Shown here piece by piece: positions 28,401 to 35,417 of a stretch of DNA of 41,146 nucleotides. The notes beneath the pieces are model-generated. The model was not told where the DNA came from. It was given only the letters and a program-made list of their open reading frames with translations, and searched no databases. The stretch is from an uncultured Flavobacteriia bacterium. Lineage in GTDB: Bacteria > Bacteroidota > Bacteroidia > Flavobacteriales_D > Crocinitomicaceae. The stretch lies in NCBI GenBank assembly GCA_903873915.1, contig CAIQQH010000047.1:1-41146 (forward strand), given 5' to 3'. Position 1 is the stretch's first letter. Each line of letters begins with the position of its first letter. The position numbers were made by a program, and so were the translations under genes.

Positions 28401-28438
28401 AAAGCCATTGAAAGCGCAGTAAGTACTGATTTTAGCAT
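25403..28438 (-). CDS. susC: SusC-family TonB-dependent outer-membrane transporter
   Basis: A 1011-residue outer-membrane receptor. After the signal peptide (1-24) comes a carboxypeptidase-like domain (about 28-105, IKGTVTDSLNEPLYNASV), the TonB box region EIDEVVVIGYG (about 109-119), a plug domain (about 120-240 with LRGGTSINASNDPLIVVDG) and a beta-barrel ending in aromatic F (SLNLTFDF). It imports oligosaccharides into the periplasm, powered by TonB, together with SusD. It has its own operator and a near-perfect promoter upstream, but the preceding GH31 stop codon is only 74 bases away with no terminator between, so readthrough from the CotH operon is likely. Length is normal for SusC. Confidence 0.95.
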   Translation of the reverse strand: MLKSVLTALSMAFVAMTSTEAFAQGATIKGTVTDSLNEPLYNASVILEGQSRGALTNDKGYYSITNIPAGDYKLIFRSSGFTTVTRSITLSANQTLISDAVLVSAVQEIDEVVVIGYGTTRTTDMTGSASVLTDKNFVQGSVSTPEQLIMGKAAGVKVNSNDGAPGSGSTIRLRGGTSINASNDPLIVVDGVPLDNGGISGASSPLSLINPNDIASFVILKDASATAIYGSRGANGVILITTKKGTGLNDKVTVVVDTKQSLSTVAKYANVLSADEYRNLITTNGTATQAALLGTASTDWQRQVFHNAFVTDNNASVTGGIKNLPYRLSMGNRNENGLLRRDLFNRTSASLSMTPSFFDKHLQVELNTRIVHTQNFFANRGALGAAYFDPTKPVNDTAGINNYYEWMDGSKPVTLAPKNPVGLLYSREDVSKVNRLIGNVKLSYKLHFFPMVKVVVNAGTDQSEGSGSVTVPVNSASGYFSLGSYSQYRQTKGNKLLEAYANFNNGEKKSKHLVDVTLGYSYQDWYTASPNNATYSLGKPDSVIQVAEANPFYTKNALLSFYGRLIYTFNNKYVFNAVLRRDGSSRFSPDTRWGLFPSVSAAWIITNEEFMKSIKGLNLLKIRGGYGVTGQQDGIGDYAYISNYYQGATSAQYAFGGQYYTVFRPGGFDANLKWEQTASYNVGLDFGFLKDRISGSIDLYTKTTTDLLATVPVPAGSNFTNQILTNVGSMNNKGIEVSTNIGVIAKKDMRFDIMVNGTYNKNTVLKLSQVNDPNSPGILVGGISGGIGNTVQVHQLGNPTFSYFVYEQQYDANGNPIESGAPIDPSNPTGTKYTDLDAFVDRNGDGVINIDDRYISHKAAPNVFLGMTLNFSYKKWYLGLSMRSELGGYIYNNIHSNNATFQSVNGTQQYLSNISQLYYNEQFQKTTERQLLSDHYLEKANFLRLDYINLGYNFGKMEWTGKKVGLNASLVVSNVLVITKYSGQDPEVNGGIDNNIYPRPRMYSLNLTFDF

Positions 28439-28462
28439 AGTTTAAATTTAGTAGATCAGGTT

Positions 28463-28496
28463 CAAATGTAATAAAAAAAATATGTATATGTCAAAA
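28463..28496 (-). promoter_or_regulatory. Promoter of susCD
   Basis: On the minus strand TTTTG (28492-28496), 21 bases, then TACATTTG (28463-28470), an exact match to the Bacteroidota -33/-7 consensus. The leader to the susC ATG is about 20 bases. Confidence 0.65.
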
Positions 28497-28505
28497 TGAC
28501 ACTAA
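28485..28505 (-). promoter_or_regulatory. Palindromic operator, site 5 (susC)
   Basis: Minus-strand core AGTGTCATTTTGACA with TTA on the outer left arm. It covers the -33 box of the susC promoter and lies seven bases from the GH31 stop codon. Confidence 0.78.
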
Positions 28506-28512
28506 GAAAGTG

Positions 28513-30906
28513 TTACCACAAAATGTTCACGCGATTTTTCTTTCCATTTCCAACATCTTGAATGCGCACCTCATGCAAGGCTTCATTGTATGAAAAGCTC
28601 ACATTTTTCGTGTTTACTTTCACGGATTTAGGCGAATTTGGTACATTTCGGACGACAAGTTCATCTGCAATCGCACCCTTTATTGGCTTTTCAGTAACAT
28701 AAAAATCAAAGACCGAACGACCACCCAATAGTTTGTAATGCATTTGGATGAGGCTATAGTTTCCGTTCTCTATGGCTTGTGCATCTGTGCCATTGTCTGT
28801 ATAACAAATTCCATTGGCTTCGGGTATGTTTGGATCTAGGTAGAATAAAATATCTATGTTTTCTGTCTTAAACTCGGAGGTGTGCTGCATACCTGGACAA
28901 AGCGTAACAAAGGTCCCACTTTTCACATAGGTAGGAATGTGGTCCATGGTAGTGCGTATACGTTGTTTGTTGATTCCTTCGCCACCATTCACGCGGATGT
29001 ATCCCGGTGAATAATAATCAAACCATGTTGTGTTAGTTGGAAAATAAACGGTCACTTCACTCGCTTTTGGATCGGTCACAGGCGTCACCAAAAAGGCATC
29101 ACCCCACAAATAAGTGGATGAGATGCGGTAGGATGCTGTGTCGTTTGGTGTCATGTAAAATAGAGGACGCATCAGCGGAGTTCCTTTCGTACTATTGATG
29201 TAAGCCAAGGTGTAATTGTAGGGCAATAAATCATAGCGCAACTGCACTGCTTTTTTCGCCAGGGCTTTTGTTTCCGCATCTTTGAAGACTGGTTCACTCG
29301 CCACTTCTTCTTGGGCATGAGGTCGGAAAATGGGTTGGAAAACACCATATTGCAACCACCGCACATACAATTCTGGATCGTCATTTGCTCCGCCGAAACC
29401 ACCCAAATCAGAGTGCATGTATCCAATGCCTTGCAGTCCCATTTGAAGTGAGATCTCTGTTTGCGGACGCAATCCACCCCATGTTCTGTTTACATCGCCC
29501 GACCATGGAATCATACCATAGCGTTGAGATCCAGCGGCACCAGCACGCATTAAAATAAAAGGTCGAACGTTGGGATACTTCGATTGATATCCTTTGTGAA
29601 TCAAGCCCGCCCAGTCATGCCCATAAATGTTGTGCACCCAATCAGCAGGGCCATTGGCATGTCTTAAATCATGCGGATGTACTTCTGGTTCGCCAAGATC
29701 TCCCCAGAAACCGCTTACGCCTCGTTCAATCAGTCCAGAATAAATATTCCAAAACCAGCGTTTTCCTGCATCGCTGTAAACATCAATCAAGCCCGTGTTT
29801 CCAAAATAGAAGTTGTAGGTAAATGGTTTTCCGAGACTGTCCTTGCACAAGATATCATTGTCAACAGCTTCTTTCCAGCGGTCGGATGTGGTGAGAACAA
29901 AAGGTTCGGTGATCAGCACGGTATGTACATTTTTCGTATTAAGGTCCTGAATCATTTTATCCGGTGAAGGGAAAGAGTCGGTGTAAAATTTTAAATTCCC
30001 CATGGTGCCTTGGATCTCTTTGCCAAACCAATACAGGTCTAAGATTACTGCATCGAGTGGAATGCTGTCCTTGAAAAATTGGTTCACCGTATATTCGACT
30101 TCATCCTGTGAGTGATAACCAAAGCGGCTAGCGAAATTTCCAAAAGCCCAACGTGGAGGCAGGGGTTGTCTGCCTGTAATGCTTGTATAATTCGCGATGA
30201 GGTCTTCCCATGAATCTCCTCCGATGACTTGATAAACCATTCGTCCAGCGACTGTTTCATAGACGATGCTGTTATCGCCCTTTGAATCCAGATCCAAGAA
30301 TCCAATCGGTGCATTATCGAAATGAATCATGTAGCGGTTTGAACTGATCACAATCGGGATGGTGTAGTTCATTAACACCGAACGTTCCTCATACCCGTAA
30401 TGTGCCCTGTTGTAAAGTTCGAGTCGATTTCCACGACGGTTCATACCCAAAGCGCGTGCGCCACCTCCAAACAAGGCTTCATCTTTTGTGATGCTGAAGG
30501 AGAGCGACTTGTTGTCATTGGTCAATTTTTGGTAGCCATTTTTCTCTGAAAAGAGGAGAGTTGTCCCTTGGAAGTAGTTTACATTGAAAGGTTTTTTTTG
30601 AATCTCAACACGCACCCCATTTCCATTGCATATGCTCAATACATCTGTTGTTTCTATAAATTCAATGTCATCTGTTTGATTGGCAATCACTGCGTGTGAC
30701 TCGGTGTTCATCGTTTCGCTAGAGGGAACGAAGGCAGTTTGCAGAACAAAAGGACTAAAATAGGAGAAGTGGTAACTTCCGTCGGACACAAGTACAACAA
30801 TCGTTTTACCCTCCTTTTTCACCGATTCATAGCTGCGGGATTGACCTTGTGAAAAGGCAGTTAAGCCAATTAGAATAAAAGCGAACAAGTTGAAAATATG
30901 ATTCAT
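28513..30906 (-). CDS. GH31 alpha-glucosidase, periplasmic
   Basis: A 797-residue GH31 enzyme with signal peptide (1-19) and no T9SS domain or lipobox, so probably periplasmic. The N-terminal beta-sandwich (about 25-235) precedes the barrel (about 245-590). FWGDLGEPEVHP contains the nucleophile D403, and IPWSGDVN contains the acid/base D471. ILDLYWFGKEIQG (about 280-300) is characteristic of alpha-glucosidases of the SusB-like functional group in this phylum, although SusB itself is GH97. It would release glucose from non-reducing ends. The ATG overlaps the stop of the GH13 gene upstream (ATGA), so the two are coupled. A GLGEPE-like change in the nucleophile motif, compared with WDMNE of many GH31, suggests a distinct subgroup; xylosidase or other alpha-glycosidase specificity cannot be ruled out. 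Confidence 0.87.
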   Translation of the reverse strand: MNHIFNLFAFILIGLTAFSQGQSRSYESVKKEGKTIVVLVSDGSYHFSYFSPFVLQTAFVPSSETMNTESHAVIANQTDDIEFIETTDVLSICNGNGVRVEIQKKPFNVNYFQGTTLLFSEKNGYQKLTNDNKSLSFSITKDEALFGGGARALGMNRRGNRLELYNRAHYGYEERSVLMNYTIPIVISSNRYMIHFDNAPIGFLDLDSKGDNSIVYETVAGRMVYQVIGGDSWEDLIANYTSITGRQPLPPRWAFGNFASRFGYHSQDEVEYTVNQFFKDSIPLDAVILDLYWFGKEIQGTMGNLKFYTDSFPSPDKMIQDLNTKNVHTVLITEPFVLTTSDRWKEAVDNDILCKDSLGKPFTYNFYFGNTGLIDVYSDAGKRWFWNIYSGLIERGVSGFWGDLGEPEVHPHDLRHANGPADWVHNIYGHDWAGLIHKGYQSKYPNVRPFILMRAGAAGSQRYGMIPWSGDVNRTWGGLRPQTEISLQMGLQGIGYMHSDLGGFGGANDDPELYVRWLQYGVFQPIFRPHAQEEVASEPVFKDAETKALAKKAVQLRYDLLPYNYTLAYINSTKGTPLMRPLFYMTPNDTASYRISSTYLWGDAFLVTPVTDPKASEVTVYFPTNTTWFDYYSPGYIRVNGGEGINKQRIRTTMDHIPTYVKSGTFVTLCPGMQHTSEFKTENIDILFYLDPNIPEANGICYTDNGTDAQAIENGNYSLIQMHYKLLGGRSVFDFYVTEKPIKGAIADELVVRNVPNSPKSVKVNTKNVSFSYNEALHEVRIQDVGNGKKNRVNILW

Positions 30907-32789
30907 CGCAATTCGATTATATAGGAGGTTTTTGGAGTTAAATTCCAGCTGTTTGCATTAAGTTCAAAGGTTTGTTCAGACAAAACATCGGTACCTGTTG
31001 AAAGGCCGCTATATGCTTCATTGAAGCGCGAAGGATTGATCGATTGAGCTATATTGCTGTTGTTTAAAATAACCATCACTACCTTGTGTTCAAGGATGCG
31101 AAAATACACATAGACATTGTTTTCTGGAATAAAATGGATCATTTTTCCGGAGTGAAGAACAGCGTTATTTTTTCGGTAATTCAACACCTTTTTTGTGAAT
31201 GCATGGTAGGCCTCTTGTTGAGGATTTCGACCAGGCACATTGTGCTGAAAGCCCGTTGTTTCTTTGCTGTCTTCAGCTTGAAAGGCATTGAGTGCGTCAC
31301 TTGGCCACCCACCAGGAAAATCCTGACGAATGTCGGCATCACCCACTTCTTTTTTTCCCGCCATTCCGATTTCTGAACCGTAGTAAATTTGTGGGATTCC
31401 TCGGCACGTGGAAATCAACGTCAATGCAAGTTTGTAATCATCGAGACTTGGACAGATTTCATTGAAGCGCTGGGTATCGTGATTTTCAAAGAACACCAAT
31501 AAATTCTGCGGATCGTTGTACAGAAAATCGTTTGAGAAATTGTCGAAGAAGCGCACAACGCCTTTGTCCCATCCTTGCTCATTTTCTTTTAACGCTCCTA
31601 GAATCGCATCGTGCAAGGTGAAGTCCATCACAGAAGGCAAGTGGGTGTTGTAGTCTTGTATGGCTGAAATAGGGCTGTCTTTTTGCCAATAAGACATCTG
31701 TGCTTGGTCGTGTAGCCAAATTTCACCTACCATATTCAAGTTGGGATATTCATTCATGATTTGTGCTGTCCAATCGGCAATTCCTTCCTTGTCATTAAAG
31801 GAATAGGTATCGATCCGAATCCCATCCAAATCGGCATATTCAATCCACCAGATGGTATTTTGAACGAGGTAATTCAAGACCAAGGGGTTGCGTTGATTTA
31901 AGTCGGGCATGGAACGCACAAACCATCCATCTTCGCAGTAGTAGGTATCGCGCGCTGAATGGTGGTTGTCCATGTGTGTGGAGGTGCGGTAATTGGTTTG
32001 TCCGTAACCTGGAAATTGGTGAATCCATTCGTAGGTCGGTAAATCATTCATCATCCAATGGGCTGCTCCCCAGTGATTAGGGACCACATCCATGATCATT
32101 TTCATCCCATTTTTGTGGCATTGTTTCACGAGCGAACAGTACTCATCATTGGTTCCGTAGCGCGGATCGACACGGTACAAATCACTCTGTCCGTAGGTGT
32201 GGTAACTGTATTCGGCATCGTTGTCCTCCAATAAAGGGGTACTCCAAATGGCTGTTGCTCCAAGATCTTTGATGTAGCTTAAATGATTCGCGATTCCTTG
32301 AAGGTCACCACCATGTCTTCCTCCCGGAAGGGAACGATTGCCCTTTTCAATGGTGCTTGGATCACTATCGTTGTTTGGATTTCCATTGGCAAATCGATCG
32401 GGCATTAAGAGATAAATCACATCCGAACCATTGAAACCTGACCGTGCGGCCGAACCTTCACGGCGTTGCTTTAAGGTATAAGAAACGGTATGCACAATCT
32501 TGTTCCCCTTTTTAAAATTGAGGGCATAATCTCCAGGATTTTTTCCACTTGTCGCAATTTTAACGAATAGGTAGTTGGGGTTTTCAGTGCGCGTAAGGCC
32601 TAAAATCTGAAGTTGATCTGAGCTCGGAGTGAGTTGACTAATGTCCTTGCCATGAATCATGATTTCGACTTCATGATGCGCCATACCCGCCCACCAAAAA
32701 GCAGGTTCAATGCGATCTATTGGCGAGTCTTTCGCACTTAAGGGTGTGACGCTAATTGCAAGAAGAAGCAGTGAGAAAAGGTATTTCAT
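30903..32789 (-). CDS. Neopullulanase/cyclomaltodextrinase-type GH13 enzyme (SusA-like)
   Basis: The 628-residue product has a signal peptide (1-19), an N-terminal Ig-like domain of the cyclomaltodextrinase type (about 22-110, IEPAFWWAGM), a GH13 barrel (about 120-540) starting with VIYLLMPDRFANG, and a C-terminal beta domain (about 545-628). The triad is D327 (GIRIDTY), E356 (VGEIWL) and D438 (ENHDTQRF). GGRHGGDLQGI and MDVVPNH support this GH13 group. It should degrade maltodextrins, cyclodextrins or pullulan in the periplasm, as SusA does. It lies three bases after the CotH gene and overlaps the GH31 gene by four. Confidence 0.9.
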   Translation of the reverse strand: MKYLFSLLLLAISVTPLSAKDSPIDRIEPAFWWAGMAHHEVEIMIHGKDISQLTPSSDQLQILGLTRTENPNYLFVKIATSGKNPGDYALNFKKGNKIVHTVSYTLKQRREGSAARSGFNGSDVIYLLMPDRFANGNPNNDSDPSTIEKGNRSLPGGRHGGDLQGIANHLSYIKDLGATAIWSTPLLEDNDAEYSYHTYGQSDLYRVDPRYGTNDEYCSLVKQCHKNGMKMIMDVVPNHWGAAHWMMNDLPTYEWIHQFPGYGQTNYRTSTHMDNHHSARDTYYCEDGWFVRSMPDLNQRNPLVLNYLVQNTIWWIEYADLDGIRIDTYSFNDKEGIADWTAQIMNEYPNLNMVGEIWLHDQAQMSYWQKDSPISAIQDYNTHLPSVMDFTLHDAILGALKENEQGWDKGVVRFFDNFSNDFLYNDPQNLLVFFENHDTQRFNEICPSLDDYKLALTLISTCRGIPQIYYGSEIGMAGKKEVGDADIRQDFPGGWPSDALNAFQAEDSKETTGFQHNVPGRNPQQEAYHAFTKKVLNYRKNNAVLHSGKMIHFIPENNVYVYFRILEHKVVMVILNNSNIAQSINPSRFNEAYSGLSTGTDVLSEQTFELNANSWNLTPKTSYIIELR

Positions 32790-32792
32790 TGG

Positions 32793-34226
32793 TTAATGTA
32801 TTGGGAAATAGGTGCGGGTTTGGCCATTGGCATCCTGAAGAATCAAGAGCTGACCTTTGGTACTTAAGGGAACTTCTTGTCCCATCAGGTTGAATGCTTT
32901 CACAGGGATAAATAGGTTAGGTTCAAGTTCATTGATTGCCAAGGGACAAGGGTTTTGCAAGCCTTGATATGATGTTTGATTGTTCGCTGATCCTTTGCGG
33001 TTCACAACAAAAGAATAGATGGATGAGGTAACATGAGCACCTGCTGCTTGTGTTATTGCATCTAGAAAATTTTGATCTGTAAATCCGTAATCAAGTGCTT
33101 TATACGTATCTTCCAGAGCTGCACTTTCAATCAGTGCTTGTTTGTCGGTAAGTAATGTGTTGATGCTTTGTTCAGTGTAAAAACTCGTGATGGCTTGATC
33201 CATATAATAGGTGTACAAGTCTTTGAAGTAAGGCACATTCATTAGCCGCGTATAAAGTGGTCGAGGCTGATTGCTTTGGGACCATTGATAGATGTTTCTT
33301 GTTGCCCAATTGATCCCCATCCAATCGATCCCGAAGGTATTGTCCATGTCATACTCGATAAACACGAATTTTCCATCTGAAGGACGCTGATAGAGGTAGA
33401 AGTTGTTTTTGTTGTAGGAATGTCCGTCCCAATGGCCTGCCAGTACTTCAATCACCAAGGTGCGGAGGTAGAGGTCAACATCTAAAATTTGTTGAATGAC
33501 GCACGGAAAATCTGCATCGCTGCAGGTGTTTAGTGTGTTGAGAAAGGAAATTAATCCGCTGTAATCGTTGAGAGCTGTGTTTGTTTTCAATTCATAGTAG
33601 GGCACATAGGCAGCTTGTCCAGTTCCATGAAAGGTCATGTCAGCTCCCCAATTGGCCTTGTATAGATTGCCATAGTCATCCCCAGGGAAACGCAAAGTGA
33701 TGAAATTCTCATCGATATGCTCAGCATTGTAATACAAGCCTTTGTATTCGCCATTGACATATAGCCGCACGTAACTGTTTCGTGTTGAGATCACATTTTG
33801 ATCGCGTAAAAGTGAAGCAGAAAGAAATGAACGTAGGATAGAGGGATCGTTGTGCTCGCCGTTTAAGTTGAGCTTTTCTAGTCCAAGCCATTTCTGTCCT
33901 TGTACAAAGCTATTCATCGAAACTTTGAAGGACTTTTTTGCGGCAAATCGGGATGTATTTCCACGGAGTCTAAAACCAACGTTGTCCACTGAATCGACCA
34001 ATACTGAACTAACATATTTGAATTTGGCTGAATATTCATGGTTTGCTTGAAGGCTATCCGGGTGTAGCATCAATGCCAGATCGGCAGAGTCTATTTCAAT
34101 AAAGACCGATGCTACTTCATTTTGAATGAATGCATTGTTATCTGTCGGATGCAACTGGGCAATCACAGAACTAGATGTGAAGATCACAAGCAGAAGGACA
34201 GCTATTTGACATGATGATTTCAGCAC
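32793..34226 (-). CDS. Secreted CotH kinase-family protein
   Basis: Read from a GTG at 34226 this gives 477 residues: signal peptide (about 1-24, LKSSCQIAVLLLVIFTSSSVIAQ region), then a CotH domain (about 40-410) with GFRLRGNTSR, KKSFKVSMN, LNLNGEHNDPS, YVRLYVNGEYKGLYYNAEHID and the acidic EYDMDNTFG that corresponds to the metal-binding motif. The C-terminus (FNLMGQEV, QLLILQDANGQTRTYF) resembles a short T9SS type A tail. CotH proteins in spore coats are atypical protein kinases; bacterial secreted members are poorly understood. A longer frame from TTG 34265 is unlikely because an operator and a TATATTTG box lie within that extension. It heads the operon with the SusA-like and GH31 genes. Its part in glucan use is unknown. 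Confidence 0.82.
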   Translation of the reverse strand: MLKSSCQIAVLLLVIFTSSSVIAQLHPTDNNAFIQNEVASVFIEIDSADLALMLHPDSLQANHEYSAKFKYVSSVLVDSVDNVGFRLRGNTSRFAAKKSFKVSMNSFVQGQKWLGLEKLNLNGEHNDPSILRSFLSASLLRDQNVISTRNSYVRLYVNGEYKGLYYNAEHIDENFITLRFPGDDYGNLYKANWGADMTFHGTGQAAYVPYYELKTNTALNDYSGLISFLNTLNTCSDADFPCVIQQILDVDLYLRTLVIEVLAGHWDGHSYNKNNFYLYQRPSDGKFVFIEYDMDNTFGIDWMGINWATRNIYQWSQSNQPRPLYTRLMNVPYFKDLYTYYMDQAITSFYTEQSINTLLTDKQALIESAALEDTYKALDYGFTDQNFLDAITQAAGAHVTSSIYSFVVNRKGSANNQTSYQGLQNPCPLAINELEPNLFIPVKAFNLMGQEVPLSTKGQLLILQDANGQTRTYFPIH

Positions 34227-34240
34227 AGCGAAAGGTTTTC

Positions 34241-34261
34241 TTAACGTCAAATATACACTAA
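34241..34261 (-). promoter_or_regulatory. Palindromic operator, site 6 (CotH operon)
   Basis: Minus-strand core AGTGTATATTTGACG, with TTA and TTAA outer arms. It differs from the consensus only at the last core base. It lies 15 bases before the proposed GTG start and about 60 bases before the divergent lipoprotein gene. Confidence 0.7.
34248..34255 (-). promoter_or_regulatory. -7 element of the CotH operon
   Basis: Minus-strand TATATTTG matches TAnnTTTG exactly and is embedded in operator site 6. I see no convincing -33 TTTG at the right distance. Confidence 0.45.
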
Positions 34262-34322
34262 CCAATTTAATTTGTGAGGCACATTGGTGAATACATTTGA
34301 TTGTATCATTAACTTTGTTACT

Positions 34323-34865
34323 ATGCTGCGTTTTATTTTCTTTTTACTGATTGTCGCCTGTTCCACTCCAGAAAAAAAACAGAAGGAGGAAGACCAACCA
34401 TTGGTATGCAGTCCGTATGAAATTTACATTGATGATTCCATTGCGATGGCGTGTTATTCGGGTCCAGAGTTTTTGAATGGCGAAGATATAGGGCATCAAC
34501 TTTCCAATTATGTGGCAGATAGTGTTGGGAAGTACTTAAAATGGTCCTTTGAGAAAAGTGACTACAAGCGTGTGTTATTGGACAGTATCGCTGTTGATTT
34601 AACCGTAATTTCAGGAGACACGGTGACCTATACCATTCAGATTCCCTTCGAAAAGACCAACCGTTGCAACGCTACTACCTGCATCGATCACCGCGGCACT
34701 TGGGTAGATAATCGCCGAAAAGCCGATGCACACCACAAGGAGTTTATTCAGATTTTGAAGAAGGCAGGTTACAAACGCATTGAATCGAATCTATTTACAG
34801 CAGGATTGCTCTACGAATATTGGGTTATTTTTAACCGAGAAGAGGATTTTAAAGATTGTGACTAA
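34323..34865 (+). CDS. Small hypothetical lipoprotein
   Basis: From ATG 34323 this gives 180 residues with a lipoprotein signal: MLRFIFFLLIVAC, lipobox LIVAC at Cys 13, followed by STPEKKQKEEDQ, a charged linker. The rest is a mixed alpha/beta domain with five further cysteines (near residues 29, 44, 117, 122 and 179) and no motif I recognise. A frame extension to 34284 lacks a signal and is less likely. It diverges from the CotH operon across the gap with operator site 6; TACATTTG at 34292-34299 could be its -7 box. Whether it belongs to the sugar regulon is open. Confidence 0.7.
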   Translation: MLRFIFFLLIVACSTPEKKQKEEDQPLVCSPYEIYIDDSIAMACYSGPEFLNGEDIGHQLSNYVADSVGKYLKWSFEKSDYKRVLLDSIAVDLTVISGDTVTYTIQIPFEKTNRCNATTCIDHRGTWVDNRRKADAHHKEFIQILKKAGYKRIESNLFTAGLLYEYWVIFNREEDFKDCD

Positions 34866-35417
34866 TGACCAATTAATTACTAATTACTAATGACGAATTA
34901 CTAATTAATTTTAGTCTTAACTCTTACCTCGTAATTCGCCTCTTAAGTTTGTTATCGCACTTCACATGTCTGCGGCGGAGCCACCAAATTAGTAACTCTT
35001 CACTCGTCACTAGTAATTTGTCAACTGGTTTTGTTCGCTCACTTCCGCTGCGTAAAAGCCGCTGAGGTCTGTCGGTGTATTTAGGATTTAGTCTTAAGTC
35101 CGGGGCGGAATATCAAAAGCGGATTTTAGTGAACTTCTCTGGTATTGACACCTGCGTTATGGCTTAGGAAGCATGTATAAACCACCCCTTAATCCCTCCC
35201 GCAGCGTTCCTCGCGGGACAGGCACTCCACGAGGGGATTTTTATTTTTTTCTTGCTGAGTGTCGACTCACCAAACATTCATAACTCGTAATTCGTGGCTT
35301 CGAGTCTGCTAGCGCAGCTCACGTGTCCGTTGCGGCGGAGCCACCAAATTCGTAACTCGTAACTAGTAATTTGTCATTAGTAACTAGTAAATCGTCATTA
35401 GTAACTCGTAACTCACT
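34866..35417. repeat. Long non-coding stretch with duplicated block and TAACTCGTAA-type repeats
   Basis: No gene is visible in these 552 bases. A block of about 110 bases occurs twice (about 34919-35030 and 35279-35385), sharing the core GCGGCGGAGCCACCAAATT followed by GTAACTC and ACTAGTAATTTGTCA. The outer parts consist of short degenerate words such as TAACTCGTAA, TTAGTAACTAG and TAATTACTAA. Between the two copies is a distinct, GC-richer segment with a structured T-tailed element. Confidence 0.7.
35191..35250 (+). terminator. Structured GC-rich hairpin with T-run
   Basis: AATCCC-TC can pair with GAGGGGATT as an outer stem; CCCGC and GCGGG form an inner stem with loop AGCGTTCCTC. The outer stem is followed by TTTATTTTTTT. 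It would work as a plus-strand terminator, but it lies about 330 bases after the nearest plus-strand stop, so it may belong to an unannotated transcript or a repeat element. Confidence 0.45.
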
